This document shows positions 44,059 through 52,257 of a stretch of 64,000 bases of DNA, one piece after another. Origin of the DNA: Fibrobacterota bacterium (GTDB taxonomy: Bacteria > Fibrobacterota > Fibrobacteria > UBA5070); NCBI GenBank assembly GCA_016715065.1, contig JADKBN010000029.1:62001-126000 (forward strand). The letters are read 5' to 3'. Below the pieces are notes generated by a model, which ran no database searches, was not told where the DNA came from, and saw only the letters and a program-made list of their open reading frames with translations. Position numbers and translations under genes: made by a program. The stretch's first letter is position 1. Every line of letters begins with the position of its first letter.

Positions 44059-44937
44059 CTACCGCCCCAGCCTCCAGGCCAGGGCGGCCATCAGGACAAC
44101 TCCTGCGGCCCCCGCGATCTCGGCCTTCCGCAATCCTCGACGGAAACTGTCGGCATCGACCGTCGCGCCTTGGGGGTTCAGAAGGTAGGTTCCGGGCTTG
44201 CCCAGGCGCACGCCCAGAGCCAGGGCCATCGCGCCCATGGTCCACCCACCGTTGGGGCTGGGAGTCTTGGCCGCTTCCTTCGGCAACATCCGCAGGTCGA
44301 ATCCCCCCATCCAGATCAGGAGGCAGGTCAGGCGCGCGGGGATCCAGTTGAGCGCGTCGTCGGCGCGGGCCGCCCACTTCCCCTTCCATTCCATGTCCCC
44401 GCGATATCCCCACATGGCATCGGCGGTGTTGGCGAAGCGGTAGATCGCCGCCCCGGGAAGTCCCAGCAGCGCGAACCAAAACAGCGGAGCAACAACGGAA
44501 TCCGTCAGGTTTTCCGCCAAGGTCTCCATTGCCGCTTCGCGAACCTCCGATTCGGACAGATTGGAAACGTCCCGCGAGACCAGCATCGACAATTTCTGGC
44601 GTCCTTCGTCCAGGCCGCGCTGGATCGCGGATTCCACACCGGAGACTTCCGTCAGGAGGAACCGGAACGAAAACAGCGGAAAGAGGAACAGCCCGATCAA
44701 ACCCGAGCCACCCGCCCCCACCAGAATTGTCGCCTTGGTCAATGCCCAGGCGATTGCACCCACCAAAGCGGCGCCCGCGCACCAAAGCAAGGCTCCTGCG
44801 ACAAACGAGGCTCTCTGCCCATCCGGCATCATTCGCCGAAATCGCTTGAGCAAAGCGCCCATCCACACCACGGGATGAATCGATGCCCTGGGCTCGGCCA
44901 ACAGGAGATCCAAAGCGAATGCGAAGAGGATGGCCAT
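44059..44937 (-). CDS. cbiB: Adenosylcobinamide-phosphate synthase
   Basis: A 292-residue inner-membrane enzyme of cobalamin synthesis that attaches the aminopropanol arm to adenosylcobyric acid (CbiB/CobD). Family blocks include LDLLLAEPRASIHPVVWMG at the N-terminus, REAAMETLAENLTDSVVAPLF, YRFANTADAMWGY and LNWIPARLT. There are about five hydrophobic segments. It stands alone with no other cob genes in the window. The radical SAM enzymes with cobalamin-type domains at 14-20 kb would be consumers of its product. Confidence 0.92.
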   Translation of the reverse strand: MAILFAFALDLLLAEPRASIHPVVWMGALLKRFRRMMPDGQRASFVAGALLWCAGAALVGAIAWALTKATILVGAGGSGLIGLFLFPLFSFRFLLTEVSGVESAIQRGLDEGRQKLSMLVSRDVSNLSESEVREAAMETLAENLTDSVVAPLFWFALLGLPGAAIYRFANTADAMWGYRGDMEWKGKWAARADDALNWIPARLTCLLIWMGGFDLRMLPKEAAKTPSPNGGWTMGAMALALGVRLGKPGTYLLNPQGATVDADSFRRGLRKAEIAGAAGVVLMAALAWRLGR

Positions 44938-45028
44938 TGCGTGAAATTACCTTTGCTGGTACTTGAGCAGGTCAAAATCACTTCTGCGAATCCGGATCGC
45001 ATGGCGCCGTGCGCGCACCGCGCCCCAT

Positions 45029-47359
45029 ATGCGAAGGCTCCTGGACACCCTCCGGCTCCTGTGCTGGCGGACACCCGCCGGGAAGGGGCCTCGGGTCCAG
45101 GCGTTCCGAGCGGGCATCTGGCTCGCCCGCTGCCTTGTGGTGGTCTTTCTTTTGTTTGGTGCGGTGGATTTCAATGCGCTGTGGTTGTTCGGTCCTTCGC
45201 CCGGAATGAGTGAGTTGGAAGACCCCCAAATGGCCACCGCGACGGAAATCCGCTTCGCGGATGGCCCCCTGTTGGGCCGCATGTGGCTGGAAGACCGGAC
45301 CCCCATCGAACGCAAGGACCTGCCCGAACACCTGATCCAGGCGTTGGTGGCCACCGAGGACGCCCGGTTCTACGATCATTCCGGCATCGATTTTCTCGCG
45401 ATTCCCAGCGCACTGTTCCAGAGCCTCACCGGCTCCAAACGAGGCGGATCCACCCTCGCCCAGCAGTTGGCCAAAAACCTCTACCAAACCCGATCCAACA
45501 CGGGCCTGCTGGGGCAGTTGCGCCCCCTGAGCGCCCCCATCGCCAAGGTCAAGGAATGGATCCTGGCCACCAAGCTGGAATTTCTCCACTCCAAGGACCA
45601 GATTTTGGTCCTGTACCTGAACACGGTCAGTTTCGGGAACAACAGCTACGGGATCCATTCGGCGGCCTGGAGGTATTTCGGAAAGCGCCCGTCGGAATTG
45701 GAACTGGCCGAATCCGCCTTGCTGGTTGCCATGCTCAAAGGCACCGCCTACTACAATCCGTTCAACCATCCCGCCCGGGCCATGGACCGGCGCAACACGG
45801 TGTTCCAGCGCATGGCCGCCGTCGGAGCGATTGCCGCGCCCGAGGCCGATTCGCTCGCCAAGCTGCCTATGGGGTTGCATCCGAGATCGGCCAACCAGTC
45901 GTCCGGGCCGGCACCGCACTTGCGCGACTGGGTTTCCAGCTTCGTGCGCAATTTCTGTCGTGAACGGGATTGCGATCCGGAAACCGACGGCCTCGTGGTG
46001 CATACCACTCTCGATTCCCGTCTGCAATCCCACGCCATGACAGCTACACGCGAATGGATGCCCATGCTCCAGACGCGGTTCAAGCAGGACTGGGGAGCGT
46101 CGGCGCCCTGGAGATATTCCGACGGGCGCGAAATCCCGGGCTACCTGGATTCTCTGTGCCGACTCTCCCCGCGCTGGAAACCCACCCTGGATTCGCTGGC
46201 CTCCGACACCGCGGCCGCCTATGCGGCTTTCGCACGCAGACAAAAACTGCGCGTATTCAACGGCAACGCCTATCGCGACACGGTGCTTTCGCCGCGCGAC
46301 TCCATCGCCATGGAACGCAAGCTCCTGCAGGGATCGCTGGTGGCCATCGACCCGCGCGACGGCAAGATCCTCGCCTGGGTGGGCGGGGTCGACCACCGCT
46401 TCTCGCAACTGGACCACGTGGCCGGCACACGCCGCTCCCCCGGCTCCACGGCCAAGCCCTTCGTGTACTGCGCCGCGCTGGAAAAAGGCATGAGCCCCTG
46501 CGAGAGGCTGGTGGATTCCGTGCGGACCTTCGCCTACCTGGAAGAAGGCAAAAAGAAGTACTGGACCCCTCACAACGCCGACTGGCTGGCCGGCAACGAT
46601 TCGATCACCATCCGCGCGGGCATGGCTCGAAGCCTCAACACCATCACCTCGCAGCTCACCCTGCGGGTGGGGCCGGATTCCGTCGCCTCGCTCATGCGCC
46701 GATTGGGCATAAAGTCCCCCCTCAAACCGGTTCCCAGCATCGGGCTGGGCTCCAATCCCATGAGTCTCCTGGAACTGGCCGGCGCCTACCAGGCGTTCGT
46801 CAACGGCGGGAGCACCGCCGAGCCCTGGGCGATTTCCAGGATCGAGACCCACGACGGCAAGGTGTTGGCGCAATTCCACCCCAGCCCTCGCAAGGTTCTG
46901 GCCGAAGATGTTTCCTGGCTGATGACCTGGATGCTGCGCGGCGGCCTCCAGGAGCCGCAAGGCACTTCGCTGGCGCTGTTGTCGCACGATCTGTTCAAGG
47001 GAGGGCGCCAGCTGGGCGGCAAGACCGGAACCAGTTCCGACCACGCCGATGGATGGTATGTCGCGGCTTCCCCGCAGATCATCGCCGCCGCCTGGACAGG
47101 AAACGACGATCCCTCCCTGCATTTCCGCTCCGGCGAAACCGGCGAGGGCTCGCGCACGGGGCTGCCCCTGGTGGGACGTTTTCTGTCCAGGGTGTTCAAG
47201 GACTCCACATTGGACTTCCCTCCGGTCCCGTTTCCCGACCCACCCCCTTCCGTCAAGCGCCGCTGGAACTGCCCCACTCCCTGGCCGCCCAAGGTGGACA
47301 GCCTTTCGGACTCCGCCAAGGCCGCAAAACCGTTCTCACTTTGGGGGATCTTCGATTGA
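45029..47359 (+). CDS. Class A penicillin-binding protein (bifunctional transglycosylase-transpeptidase)
   Basis: About 776 residues from ATG 45029; the frame is open back to TTG 44963. A basic cytoplasmic tail and one TM helix (LARCLVVVFLLFGAVDF) anchor it. The GT51 domain shows EDARFYDHSGID, RGGSTLAQQLAKNLY and LNTVSFGNNSYGIHSAA. The transpeptidase domain has the active-site RRSPGSTAKPF (Ser-x-x-Lys), SLN and GGKTGTSSDHADGWYV. It polymerises and cross-links peptidoglycan outside the membrane. It resembles PBP1A/PBP1C. TACCTTTG at 44948-44955 may be its promoter element, with the same 13 bases (TACCTTTGCTGGT) as before serS. Confidence 0.93.
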   Translation: MRRLLDTLRLLCWRTPAGKGPRVQAFRAGIWLARCLVVVFLLFGAVDFNALWLFGPSPGMSELEDPQMATATEIRFADGPLLGRMWLEDRTPIERKDLPEHLIQALVATEDARFYDHSGIDFLAIPSALFQSLTGSKRGGSTLAQQLAKNLYQTRSNTGLLGQLRPLSAPIAKVKEWILATKLEFLHSKDQILVLYLNTVSFGNNSYGIHSAAWRYFGKRPSELELAESALLVAMLKGTAYYNPFNHPARAMDRRNTVFQRMAAVGAIAAPEADSLAKLPMGLHPRSANQSSGPAPHLRDWVSSFVRNFCRERDCDPETDGLVVHTTLDSRLQSHAMTATREWMPMLQTRFKQDWGASAPWRYSDGREIPGYLDSLCRLSPRWKPTLDSLASDTAAAYAAFARRQKLRVFNGNAYRDTVLSPRDSIAMERKLLQGSLVAIDPRDGKILAWVGGVDHRFSQLDHVAGTRRSPGSTAKPFVYCAALEKGMSPCERLVDSVRTFAYLEEGKKKYWTPHNADWLAGNDSITIRAGMARSLNTITSQLTLRVGPDSVASLMRRLGIKSPLKPVPSIGLGSNPMSLLELAGAYQAFVNGGSTAEPWAISRIETHDGKVLAQFHPSPRKVLAEDVSWLMTWMLRGGLQEPQGTSLALLSHDLFKGGRQLGGKTGTSSDHADGWYVAASPQIIAAAWTGNDDPSLHFRSGETGEGSRTGLPLVGRFLSRVFKDSTLDFPPVPFPDPPPSVKRRWNCPTPWPPKVDSLSDSAKAAKPFSLWGIFD

Positions 47360-47748
47360 TCATTGGGCTTGGCATCGATTCCGTTCTCATCGAGCGCATC
47401 CGGACGGTCTCGCCGCGTCTGTTCGAGCGCATCTGCACCCCTGCCGAACGTGCCTACTGCGAAAGTTTCGGAGAAGGCCGGTTCGAACGCTATGCCGGCC
47501 GCTTCGCCGCCAAAGAAGCGATTTCCAAGGCCCTGGGGACCGGCATCGCGCAGGGAATCAGCTGGACTGACCTCGAGATCCTCCCCTCCCCCAGCGGCGC
47601 CCCCGTGGCTACCCTGCACGGGCAAGCCTTGGCGCGAGCGACGGGCATGGGAGCCACCAGCGTTTTGGTGTCGATCACGCACGACCGTTCCACCGCCGCG
47701 GCCGTGTGCGTTTTGGAAGGCAATCCGCCGGATCAGAAGAATGCCTAA
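47356..47748 (+). CDS. acpS: Holo-[acyl-carrier-protein] synthase
   Basis: A 130-residue enzyme that moves 4'-phosphopantetheine from CoA to the serine of acyl carrier protein. Key blocks are IIGLGIDSVLIERI (magnesium-binding Asp), RFAAKEAISKALGTG (Glu and Lys of the active site) and VSITHDRSTAAA. It starts with TTG in a TTGA overlap with the penicillin-binding protein gene. Confidence 0.93.
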   Translation: MIIGLGIDSVLIERIRTVSPRLFERICTPAERAYCESFGEGRFERYAGRFAAKEAISKALGTGIAQGISWTDLEILPSPSGAPVATLHGQALARATGMGATSVLVSITHDRSTAAAVCVLEGNPPDQKNA

Positions 47749-47756
47749 AAAAGCAC

Positions 47757-47787
47757 TTGCACTCTTGAGCACTATCCAGTAGTTTTT
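47757..47787 (+). promoter_or_regulatory. Putative FCB-type promoter of recA
   Basis: TTG at 47757-47759 and TAGTTTTT at 47780-47787 are separated by 20 bases, the same geometry as before serS and fusA. It leaves a leader of about 80 bases before the recA ATG. I see no recognisable LexA box. Confidence 0.5.
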
Positions 47788-47872
47788 TGTTCATGATCGG
47801 CAAACACCGGGAAACTTCCGGCCTTTGCCACCCAGATCACCAACCAGACAAATACGTACCAGGAGACCGTCC

Positions 47873-48997
47873 ATGAGCGCCACCAGCACCCGCAAGTCCG
47901 CCGCAGCCGCCGCCAAAGAAGGCATCACTGTCAACGCCAGCTCGTTGGACAAGGACAAGGACAAGGATCGGGCGCTCCAAACGGCTCTGTCGCAGATCGA
48001 GAAAAACCACGGCAAGGGCTCCATCATGACCCTGGGCCAAGGCAGCACCAAGCCGGAGATGGGCGTGATTCCCACCGGTTGCATCCAGCTGGATGCCGTG
48101 CTAGGGATCAGTGGTTGGCCACGTGGTCGTATCGTGGAAATCTATGGGCCAGAAAGCTCCGGCAAGACCACCCTGGCCCTGCACGCCATCGCCGAGGCTC
48201 AAAAGGCAGGCGGCGTGGCTGCATTCATCGATGCCGAACACGCCTTTGATGCCATCTACGCCAAAAAGCTCGGTGTGGACATCGACAATCTCCTGGTGTC
48301 GCAGCCAGACACGGGCGAGCAGGCTCTGGACATTTCCGAGACTCTGGTGCGCTCCGGCGCCATCGACATCTTGGTGATCGACTCCGTGGCCGCCTTGGTA
48401 CCCCAAGCGGAAATCAACGGCGAAATGGGCGACAACCACGTGGGGCTCCAGGCCCGCCTCATGAGCCAGGCCCTGCGCAAGCTCACCGGTATCCTGAGCA
48501 AGTCCAACACTTGCATGATCTTCATCAACCAGTTGCGCATGAAGATCGGCGTGATGTTCGGCAATCCGGAAACCACCACCGGTGGCAACGCGCTAAAGTT
48601 CTACGCCTCGGTGCGTGCCGACATCCGTCGCATCAGCTCCATCAAGTCCGGCGAAGAGGTGGTGGGCAACCGTACCCGCGTCAAGATCGTGAAGAACAAG
48701 CTCGCCGCACCGTTCAAGCAATGCGAATTCGACATCATGTACGGTGAAGGTGTCTCCAAGCCCTCTTCGCTGCTGGATCTGGGTGTGGAGCTTGAAATCG
48801 TCACCAAGTCTGGTTCGTGGTTCTCCTACGGCTCCGAGCGCATCGGACAAGGCCGCGATTCCGCCCTGGAGTACATCCGCAACAATCCGGTCATGGCCGC
48901 CGATATCGAATCCAAGATCCGCGAAGCCCTCCGTGGCGACGACTTCGCGGGCCTACCCACAAACGTCGAGGCCGAGGACTCCGCCGAAGAGGAGTAA
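47873..48997 (+). CDS. recA: Recombinase RecA
   Basis: A 374-residue recombinase that forms filaments on single-stranded DNA, drives strand exchange and activates LexA cleavage. Walker A is GPESSGKTT (92-100). VEIYGPESSGKTTLALHAIA, LVIDSVAALVPQAE and FINQLRMKIGVMFGNPETTTGGNALKF are the standard blocks. The N-terminus carries an unusual Ala/Lys-rich extension of about 30 residues. The C-terminus is acidic (AEDSAEEE), as is normal. ATG 47873 has an AGGAG site. Confidence 0.98.
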   Translation: MSATSTRKSAAAAAKEGITVNASSLDKDKDKDRALQTALSQIEKNHGKGSIMTLGQGSTKPEMGVIPTGCIQLDAVLGISGWPRGRIVEIYGPESSGKTTLALHAIAEAQKAGGVAAFIDAEHAFDAIYAKKLGVDIDNLLVSQPDTGEQALDISETLVRSGAIDILVIDSVAALVPQAEINGEMGDNHVGLQARLMSQALRKLTGILSKSNTCMIFINQLRMKIGVMFGNPETTTGGNALKFYASVRADIRRISSIKSGEEVVGNRTRVKIVKNKLAAPFKQCEFDIMYGEGVSKPSSLLDLGVELEIVTKSGSWFSYGSERIGQGRDSALEYIRNNPVMAADIESKIREALRGDDFAGLPTNVEAEDSAEEE

Positions 48998-49269
48998 CTC
49001 TTCTTCACCGGCCATTCCGGGTCGGTCTGCTTTTGAACCTCAGGCAAAGGTGCGCTCCGGCACCCGTTGCCGTTTTCTGACACGTCTACCGAGATTGGAT
49101 CCTGACGTGCCGGGACCAGCCGATGACGCCTTTCGCCAAGGTGTCGTGAAAAAGGCTGTTCCTATCATTCCCCGTGGATCCACCTTGTCGCCCGTTCGGG
49201 GATTTTCCTGGACGGGGGGCGAGGGGTCGGCAACGCTTTCCGCTTGATTCCGCTGGGCGGGGGGGTCGA

Positions 49270-49608
49270 CTGCGTCGGGCTTTCTACCGGGGCGGCCCGG
49301 TCGCCGTTTTCCGGCTTCCGCCGTGGGACCAGGTGCGGGCCTGGAGCCCGTTCCTGGGTGCGTCGGCACCCAGACCCTGACCCAGGGGCATTCACATGAC
49401 CTCCCATCCGGTGTTCACCGGATGGGAACCCAGCGCGTCCCCTGCCCAGGGTTCCCATTTGCATCGCATCGATGCAAATGGGAGGGCAATGCAACGCGGC
49501 GCGCCGGGGGGCTCTAGTTGGAACGGCCACACCGGCTCGCCAGGGCAGCGAATGGGATGATCGCTGAGGCATAGGATAAAGGCATCAGGGACGCGATCGA
49601 TATCCTCA
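49270..49608 (+). repeat. Structured repeat element, left copy (upstream of the YefM/YoeB module)
   Basis: The left end 49270-49306 (CTGCG...GGGGCGGCCCGG...GCCG) and the right end 49499-49608 (GCGCGCCGGGGGGCTCTAG to the CATCAGGGACGCGATCG tail) match a second copy at 50691-50904. The interior differs and is filled with hairpins. The boundaries and function are unknown. Confidence 0.75.
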
Positions 49609-49818
49609 TGACACTGGCCGTTCCATTTTTCGAGCCCCCCGGTCCCCCACGGCCCGGTTGAATTGCCGGTTCCCCGGCGACGCTTCGCTGGCCGGGTGTG
49701 GGCGGGAGTGCAGGAGTGTGGTCGATAGCCCGAAACACCGAAACCCTCTCCCCTTTTGGGGAGAGGGGGAGGGTGAGGGCACTAACCCGGAAGAACAGAA
49801 GGTTGGCAAGCCTTTCAC

Positions 49819-49856
49819 CGTTCGTGCTGAGGAGGAGGCGCAGCCGACGTCTCGAC
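49819..49856 (+). repeat. Palindromic intergenic repeat, copy 4
   Basis: CGTTCGTGCTGAGGAG, a GGCGCAGCC loop, then GACGTCTCGAC. One base differs from the consensus first half. Confidence 0.75.
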
Positions 49857-50111
49857 TGCTGTGGCAACCGGGGCTTCGGCAGGGCACCTAAAGTGCCAAG
49901 TGCGGGCGGTGAAAGCCGGTGGGGCTTCGGTTGGGCGCCTCAAGCGACAGGGGCGGTGGCGGGGTGGTCTGGCTCGGCATGTGGTTGTCGGATTTTGTCG
50001 TGGTCTGGTGTTGACTGGATTGGACGCGATGTAGGGATCGGGCATGCCCGATCCTTGCCAAGCGCGACCAATCCGGGTGGCGATGGGTGGTGCTGATATT
50101 GGTGTTACCGA

Positions 50112-50149
50112 TTGACTTTGGCGGGGGTGGAGCGTACGTTAATGCGTAC
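50112..50149 (+). promoter_or_regulatory. Promoter and probable autoregulatory operator of the YefM/YoeB module
   Basis: TTGACT (50112-50117) and TACGTT (50135-50140), 17 bases apart, form a promoter of the housekeeping type. GCGTAC occurs at 50132-50137 and again at 50144-50149, so a pair of GTAC-centred sites overlaps the -10. YefM-type antitoxins bind such GTAC-core sites to repress their own operon. Confidence 0.6.
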
Positions 50150-50161
50150 GATGGAGGCAAG

Positions 50162-50404
50162 ATGACTACGATCACGGCTACGGAAGCTCGGAAAAATCTG
50201 TACAAGTTGGTGGAAAGCGTTTCCCAGAGCCATGTCCCCATCCAGATCACCGGCAAACAGAACAATGCCGTCTTGGTCTCGGAAGAGGATTGGAACTCCA
50301 TCCAGGAAACGCTCTTTCTCACCTCCATCCCAGGGATGAGGGAGTCCATCAAGGCGGGATTGGAAGCAAAGATCGAAGACTGCTCGACTTCCCTGAAATG
50401 GTAG
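50162..50404 (+). CDS. YefM/Phd-family antitoxin
   Basis: An 80-residue antitoxin. The N-terminal TTITATEARKNLYKLVESV is the Phd/YefM DNA-binding fold, followed by ITGKQNNAVLVSEEDWNSI, the usual YefM block. The C-terminal tail (SIKAGLEAKIEDCSTSL) would wrap the toxin. GGAGG precedes the start by the right distance. The stop overlaps the toxin start by seven bases. Confidence 0.93.
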   Translation: MTTITATEARKNLYKLVESVSQSHVPIQITGKQNNAVLVSEEDWNSIQETLFLTSIPGMRESIKAGLEAKIEDCSTSLKW

Positions 50405-50667
50405 AAGACTGGTCCCTGGTTTTCTGCAAGCAAGCGCAGAAGGACGCCCAAAAGCTTGCATCAGCAGGCTTGAAGGCCAAAGCGCAGCTCTTGCTTTCTG
50501 TCCTTTCGAAGGATCCATTCACGAATCCTCCTCCCTACGAGAAGCTCGTCGGTGATCTTGCCGGAGCCTATTCGCGGCGGATCAATATCCAACATCGGCT
50601 GGTTTACCAGGTGCTCGAGGCACAGCGGATGGTGAAGGTGATTCGGATGTGGACGCATTACGAGTGA
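50398..50667 (+). CDS. YoeB-family mRNA interferase toxin
   Basis: An 89-residue toxin that cuts mRNA in the ribosomal A site when not bound by its antitoxin. Typical YoeB blocks are WSLVFCKQAQKDAQKL, PPPYEKLVGDLAGAYSRRI, INIQHRLVYQV and the C-terminal IRMWTHYE, in which His and Tyr are the catalytic end. It looks intact. The module is flanked by two copies of a structured repeat. Confidence 0.93.
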   Translation: MVEDWSLVFCKQAQKDAQKLASAGLKAKAQLLLSVLSKDPFTNPPPYEKLVGDLAGAYSRRINIQHRLVYQVLEAQRMVKVIRMWTHYE

Positions 50668-50974
50668 CCCTCTCGGGTTGATTTATTTGGCTGCGCCGGG
50701 CTTTTCTCCGGGGCGGCCCGGGTGCCGATTCACGAGGCTGCCGCGCCCCGTGACCCGCGGCCAAGGGGACGAGCGCGCGTCCCCTTGGAACCCGCGCGCC
50801 GGGGGGCTCTAGTTGGAACGGCCATGCCGGCTAGCCAGGGTAGTGGGGAGAATGATCGCTGTGGCATTGATCGGAGGGCATCAGGGACGCGATCGGTATC
50901 GTCAGGCAGAAACAAAAGCGCCCCGACCTCACTTGGAGGCCAGGGCACCAGATTCCATGCGGATTTGAAGGGGG
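50668..50974. other. Intergenic region holding the right copy of the structured repeat
   Basis: Nothing gene-like. It holds the second repeat copy (50691-50904) and a 9-bp hairpin at 50761-50788 (CCAAGGGGA/TCCCCTTGG). Confidence 0.7.
50691..50904 (+). repeat. Structured repeat element, right copy (downstream of the YefM/YoeB module)
   Basis: The left end 50691-50727 and the right end 50794-50904 are similar to the copy at 49270-49608. In the right end, 33 bases from GCGCGCC through GGAACGGCCA are nearly identical. The interior is shorter than in the left copy and carries a different hairpin. Confidence 0.75.
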
Positions 50975-51877
50975 TTACTTGCTCAAATCGGCAGGACGGA
51001 TACCCGTCGAATCCGTGATGATGTCCCACGAAATGCCGTGTTCAAGGAGTTTGCGTGCCGTAGCAACAGCTTTGGCACGCTCACCGAACGCCACGCCCTC
51101 TGCTTTGCCTTCAGCCTTGCCCTCGGCCCTCAGCTCTGTAAAGATCTTCGCTTCTGGCAGTTTGATTCTGGTCGCCATGACTTCCCTCTCTTCTTCTTCG
51201 GTCAATTTACCCACTCGAAACAGCAGCGTGGAAATCTTTGCTTCGTCTTCCACGCTCAGGCCCGCCTTTTCCAGGCAGTCCATGCCCAAAGCCGCCTTCT
51301 CAATCTTGGATAGTTCCCCCTTGAGCAGGGTAAACAGGCCTCCAGCGATCACATTGGCCTTGCCTTGCCACTGCCAAAGATCTTCCTCGGCGGTCTTGTG
51401 CACCCGGTGACGAAAGGTCAGAACGGGCTCGCCGCCCATCGGATCGTTCAATAGGAGGCGCTCGGGGACTTTGCCCGGATCACTGTCGGTCACCACTGCC
51501 ACCGGGATGATGTGATGCTCTGGAAAGCGCACGATCAGGTCCAGCACATAGCGGGCGGTCCGGAGAATGTCGACCGACTTCGAGGTCGACCAATGCTCGA
51601 ACAAGACCACCATCGTGACCGATTCGCCACCCTGAAAGGTGTACGAAATCGGCACGTCCATCACAAAACCTTTCTTGCGGTAGTCGGTCTTGCGGGTCTC
51701 GGAGCGAAGGATTTCCCACAAAATGGGATCCCCGAATTTCTCCGCGATGTCCGGCAGCAGAAACCGCCAGGTGTCCACGGGGAAATCCGAAATCAGATCC
51801 TTGATCGCCTGGTCCAGCGAGAGATCCGAAGCGGCGGGTTTGCGTTTCGATGACGATTTGGTCTTCGGCATGCCCAT
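50975..51877 (-). CDS. Rpn-family (PD-(D/E)xK) recombination-promoting nuclease-like protein
   Basis: About 300 residues. The N-terminal region resembles the transposase_31/Rpn nuclease family: TDYRKKGFVMDVPISY, then MVVLFEHWSTSKSVDILRTARYVLDLI, where the family normally has an IEHQS block followed by RxxxY. The C-terminal RAEGKAEGKAEGVAFGERAKAVATARKLLEHG is the usual Ala/Glu/Gly repeat tail. Rpn proteins are DNA nucleases, spread horizontally and often multicopy. Starts at 51877, 51871 or TTG 51880 are equally possible. It lies immediately beside the repeat-flanked toxin module. Confidence 0.75.
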   Translation of the reverse strand: MGMPKTKSSSKRKPAASDLSLDQAIKDLISDFPVDTWRFLLPDIAEKFGDPILWEILRSETRKTDYRKKGFVMDVPISYTFQGGESVTMVVLFEHWSTSKSVDILRTARYVLDLIVRFPEHHIIPVAVVTDSDPGKVPERLLLNDPMGGEPVLTFRHRVHKTAEEDLWQWQGKANVIAGGLFTLLKGELSKIEKAALGMDCLEKAGLSVEDEAKISTLLFRVGKLTEEEEREVMATRIKLPEAKIFTELRAEGKAEGKAEGVAFGERAKAVATARKLLEHGISWDIITDSTGIRPADLSK

Positions 51878-51902
51878 CAATGTAGCCGAGGGTCCGGCCC
51901 CC

Positions 51903-52193
51903 TCACACCAACTTCAGCCTCTCCTCCGGCGACAACAGCGAGATCAACCGCACCGCGAGGTGGTTGTTGACCACCACGACTTCGCCTTTGGCCATGTGGC
52001 GGTGGTTGACCACCACGTCCACCGCTTCGCCTGCCAGACGGTCCAGTTGGATGACCTGGTCGATCTCCAGGTTGAGGAGTTCCTCCATGGTCATTTTGCA
52101 GCCGCCCAGGTGCAGCCGGACGGGAACCCGGATGTCCTGGAGCTGCTCCAGGTCCAAGGAGCGGCGGGCCGATTTGCGGTACTGGACTTCCAA
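51903..52193 (-). CDS. FliN-like SpoA-domain protein
   Basis: A 96-residue single SpoA domain as in the flagellar C-ring protein FliN: IRVPVRLHLGGCKMTMEELLNLE, IQLDRLAGEAVDVVVNHR and KGEVVVVNNHLAVRLISLLSPEER. The start is TTG 52193, chosen because GGAGG lies nine bases upstream in phase with no ATG. No flagellar or type III genes adjoin. It could be a genuine C-ring component encoded apart from the rest or a SpoA protein with another partner. Confidence 0.85.
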   Translation of the reverse strand: MEVQYRKSARRSLDLEQLQDIRVPVRLHLGGCKMTMEELLNLEIDQVIQLDRLAGEAVDVVVNHRHMAKGEVVVVNNHLAVRLISLLSPEERLKLV

Positions 52194-52257
52194 AGGCCAT
52201 TTCCTCCAACGTTGAGCGAAGACGAAGATCGGTACGAAGCTATTTTACCCTATCGCA

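Larger units (their letters stand above)
48998..50161. other. Intergenic region of 1.16 kb rich in hairpins and repeats, no supported gene
   Basis: Open frames here are short and resemble no family. Structures seen are a repeat element (49270-49608, listed separately), a hairpin with 10-bp arms at 49743-49766 (CCCTCTCCCC/GGGGAGAGGG), another at 49403-49426 (CCCATCCGGT/ACCGGATGGG) and one at 49453-49483 with 14-bp arms. There is also a palindromic-repeat copy at 49819-49856 and two copies of GGGGCTTCGG-type repeats near 49870 and 49921. Confidence 0.7.

Noticed and set aside
44978..47122. 714-codon open frame opposite the penicillin-binding protein
   Set aside because: Antisense shadow; the sense strand has complete GT51 and transpeptidase motifs.
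47749..47872. LexA box upstream of recA
   Set aside because: No clear match to the known Gram-positive or proteobacterial consensus; only the promoter-like element is supported.
50800..50830. GTTGGAAC in the structured repeat considered as an integron attC core
   Set aside because: The conserved core needs GTTRRRY and an inverse partner RYYYAAC; GTTGGAA does not fit and no integrase gene is present.
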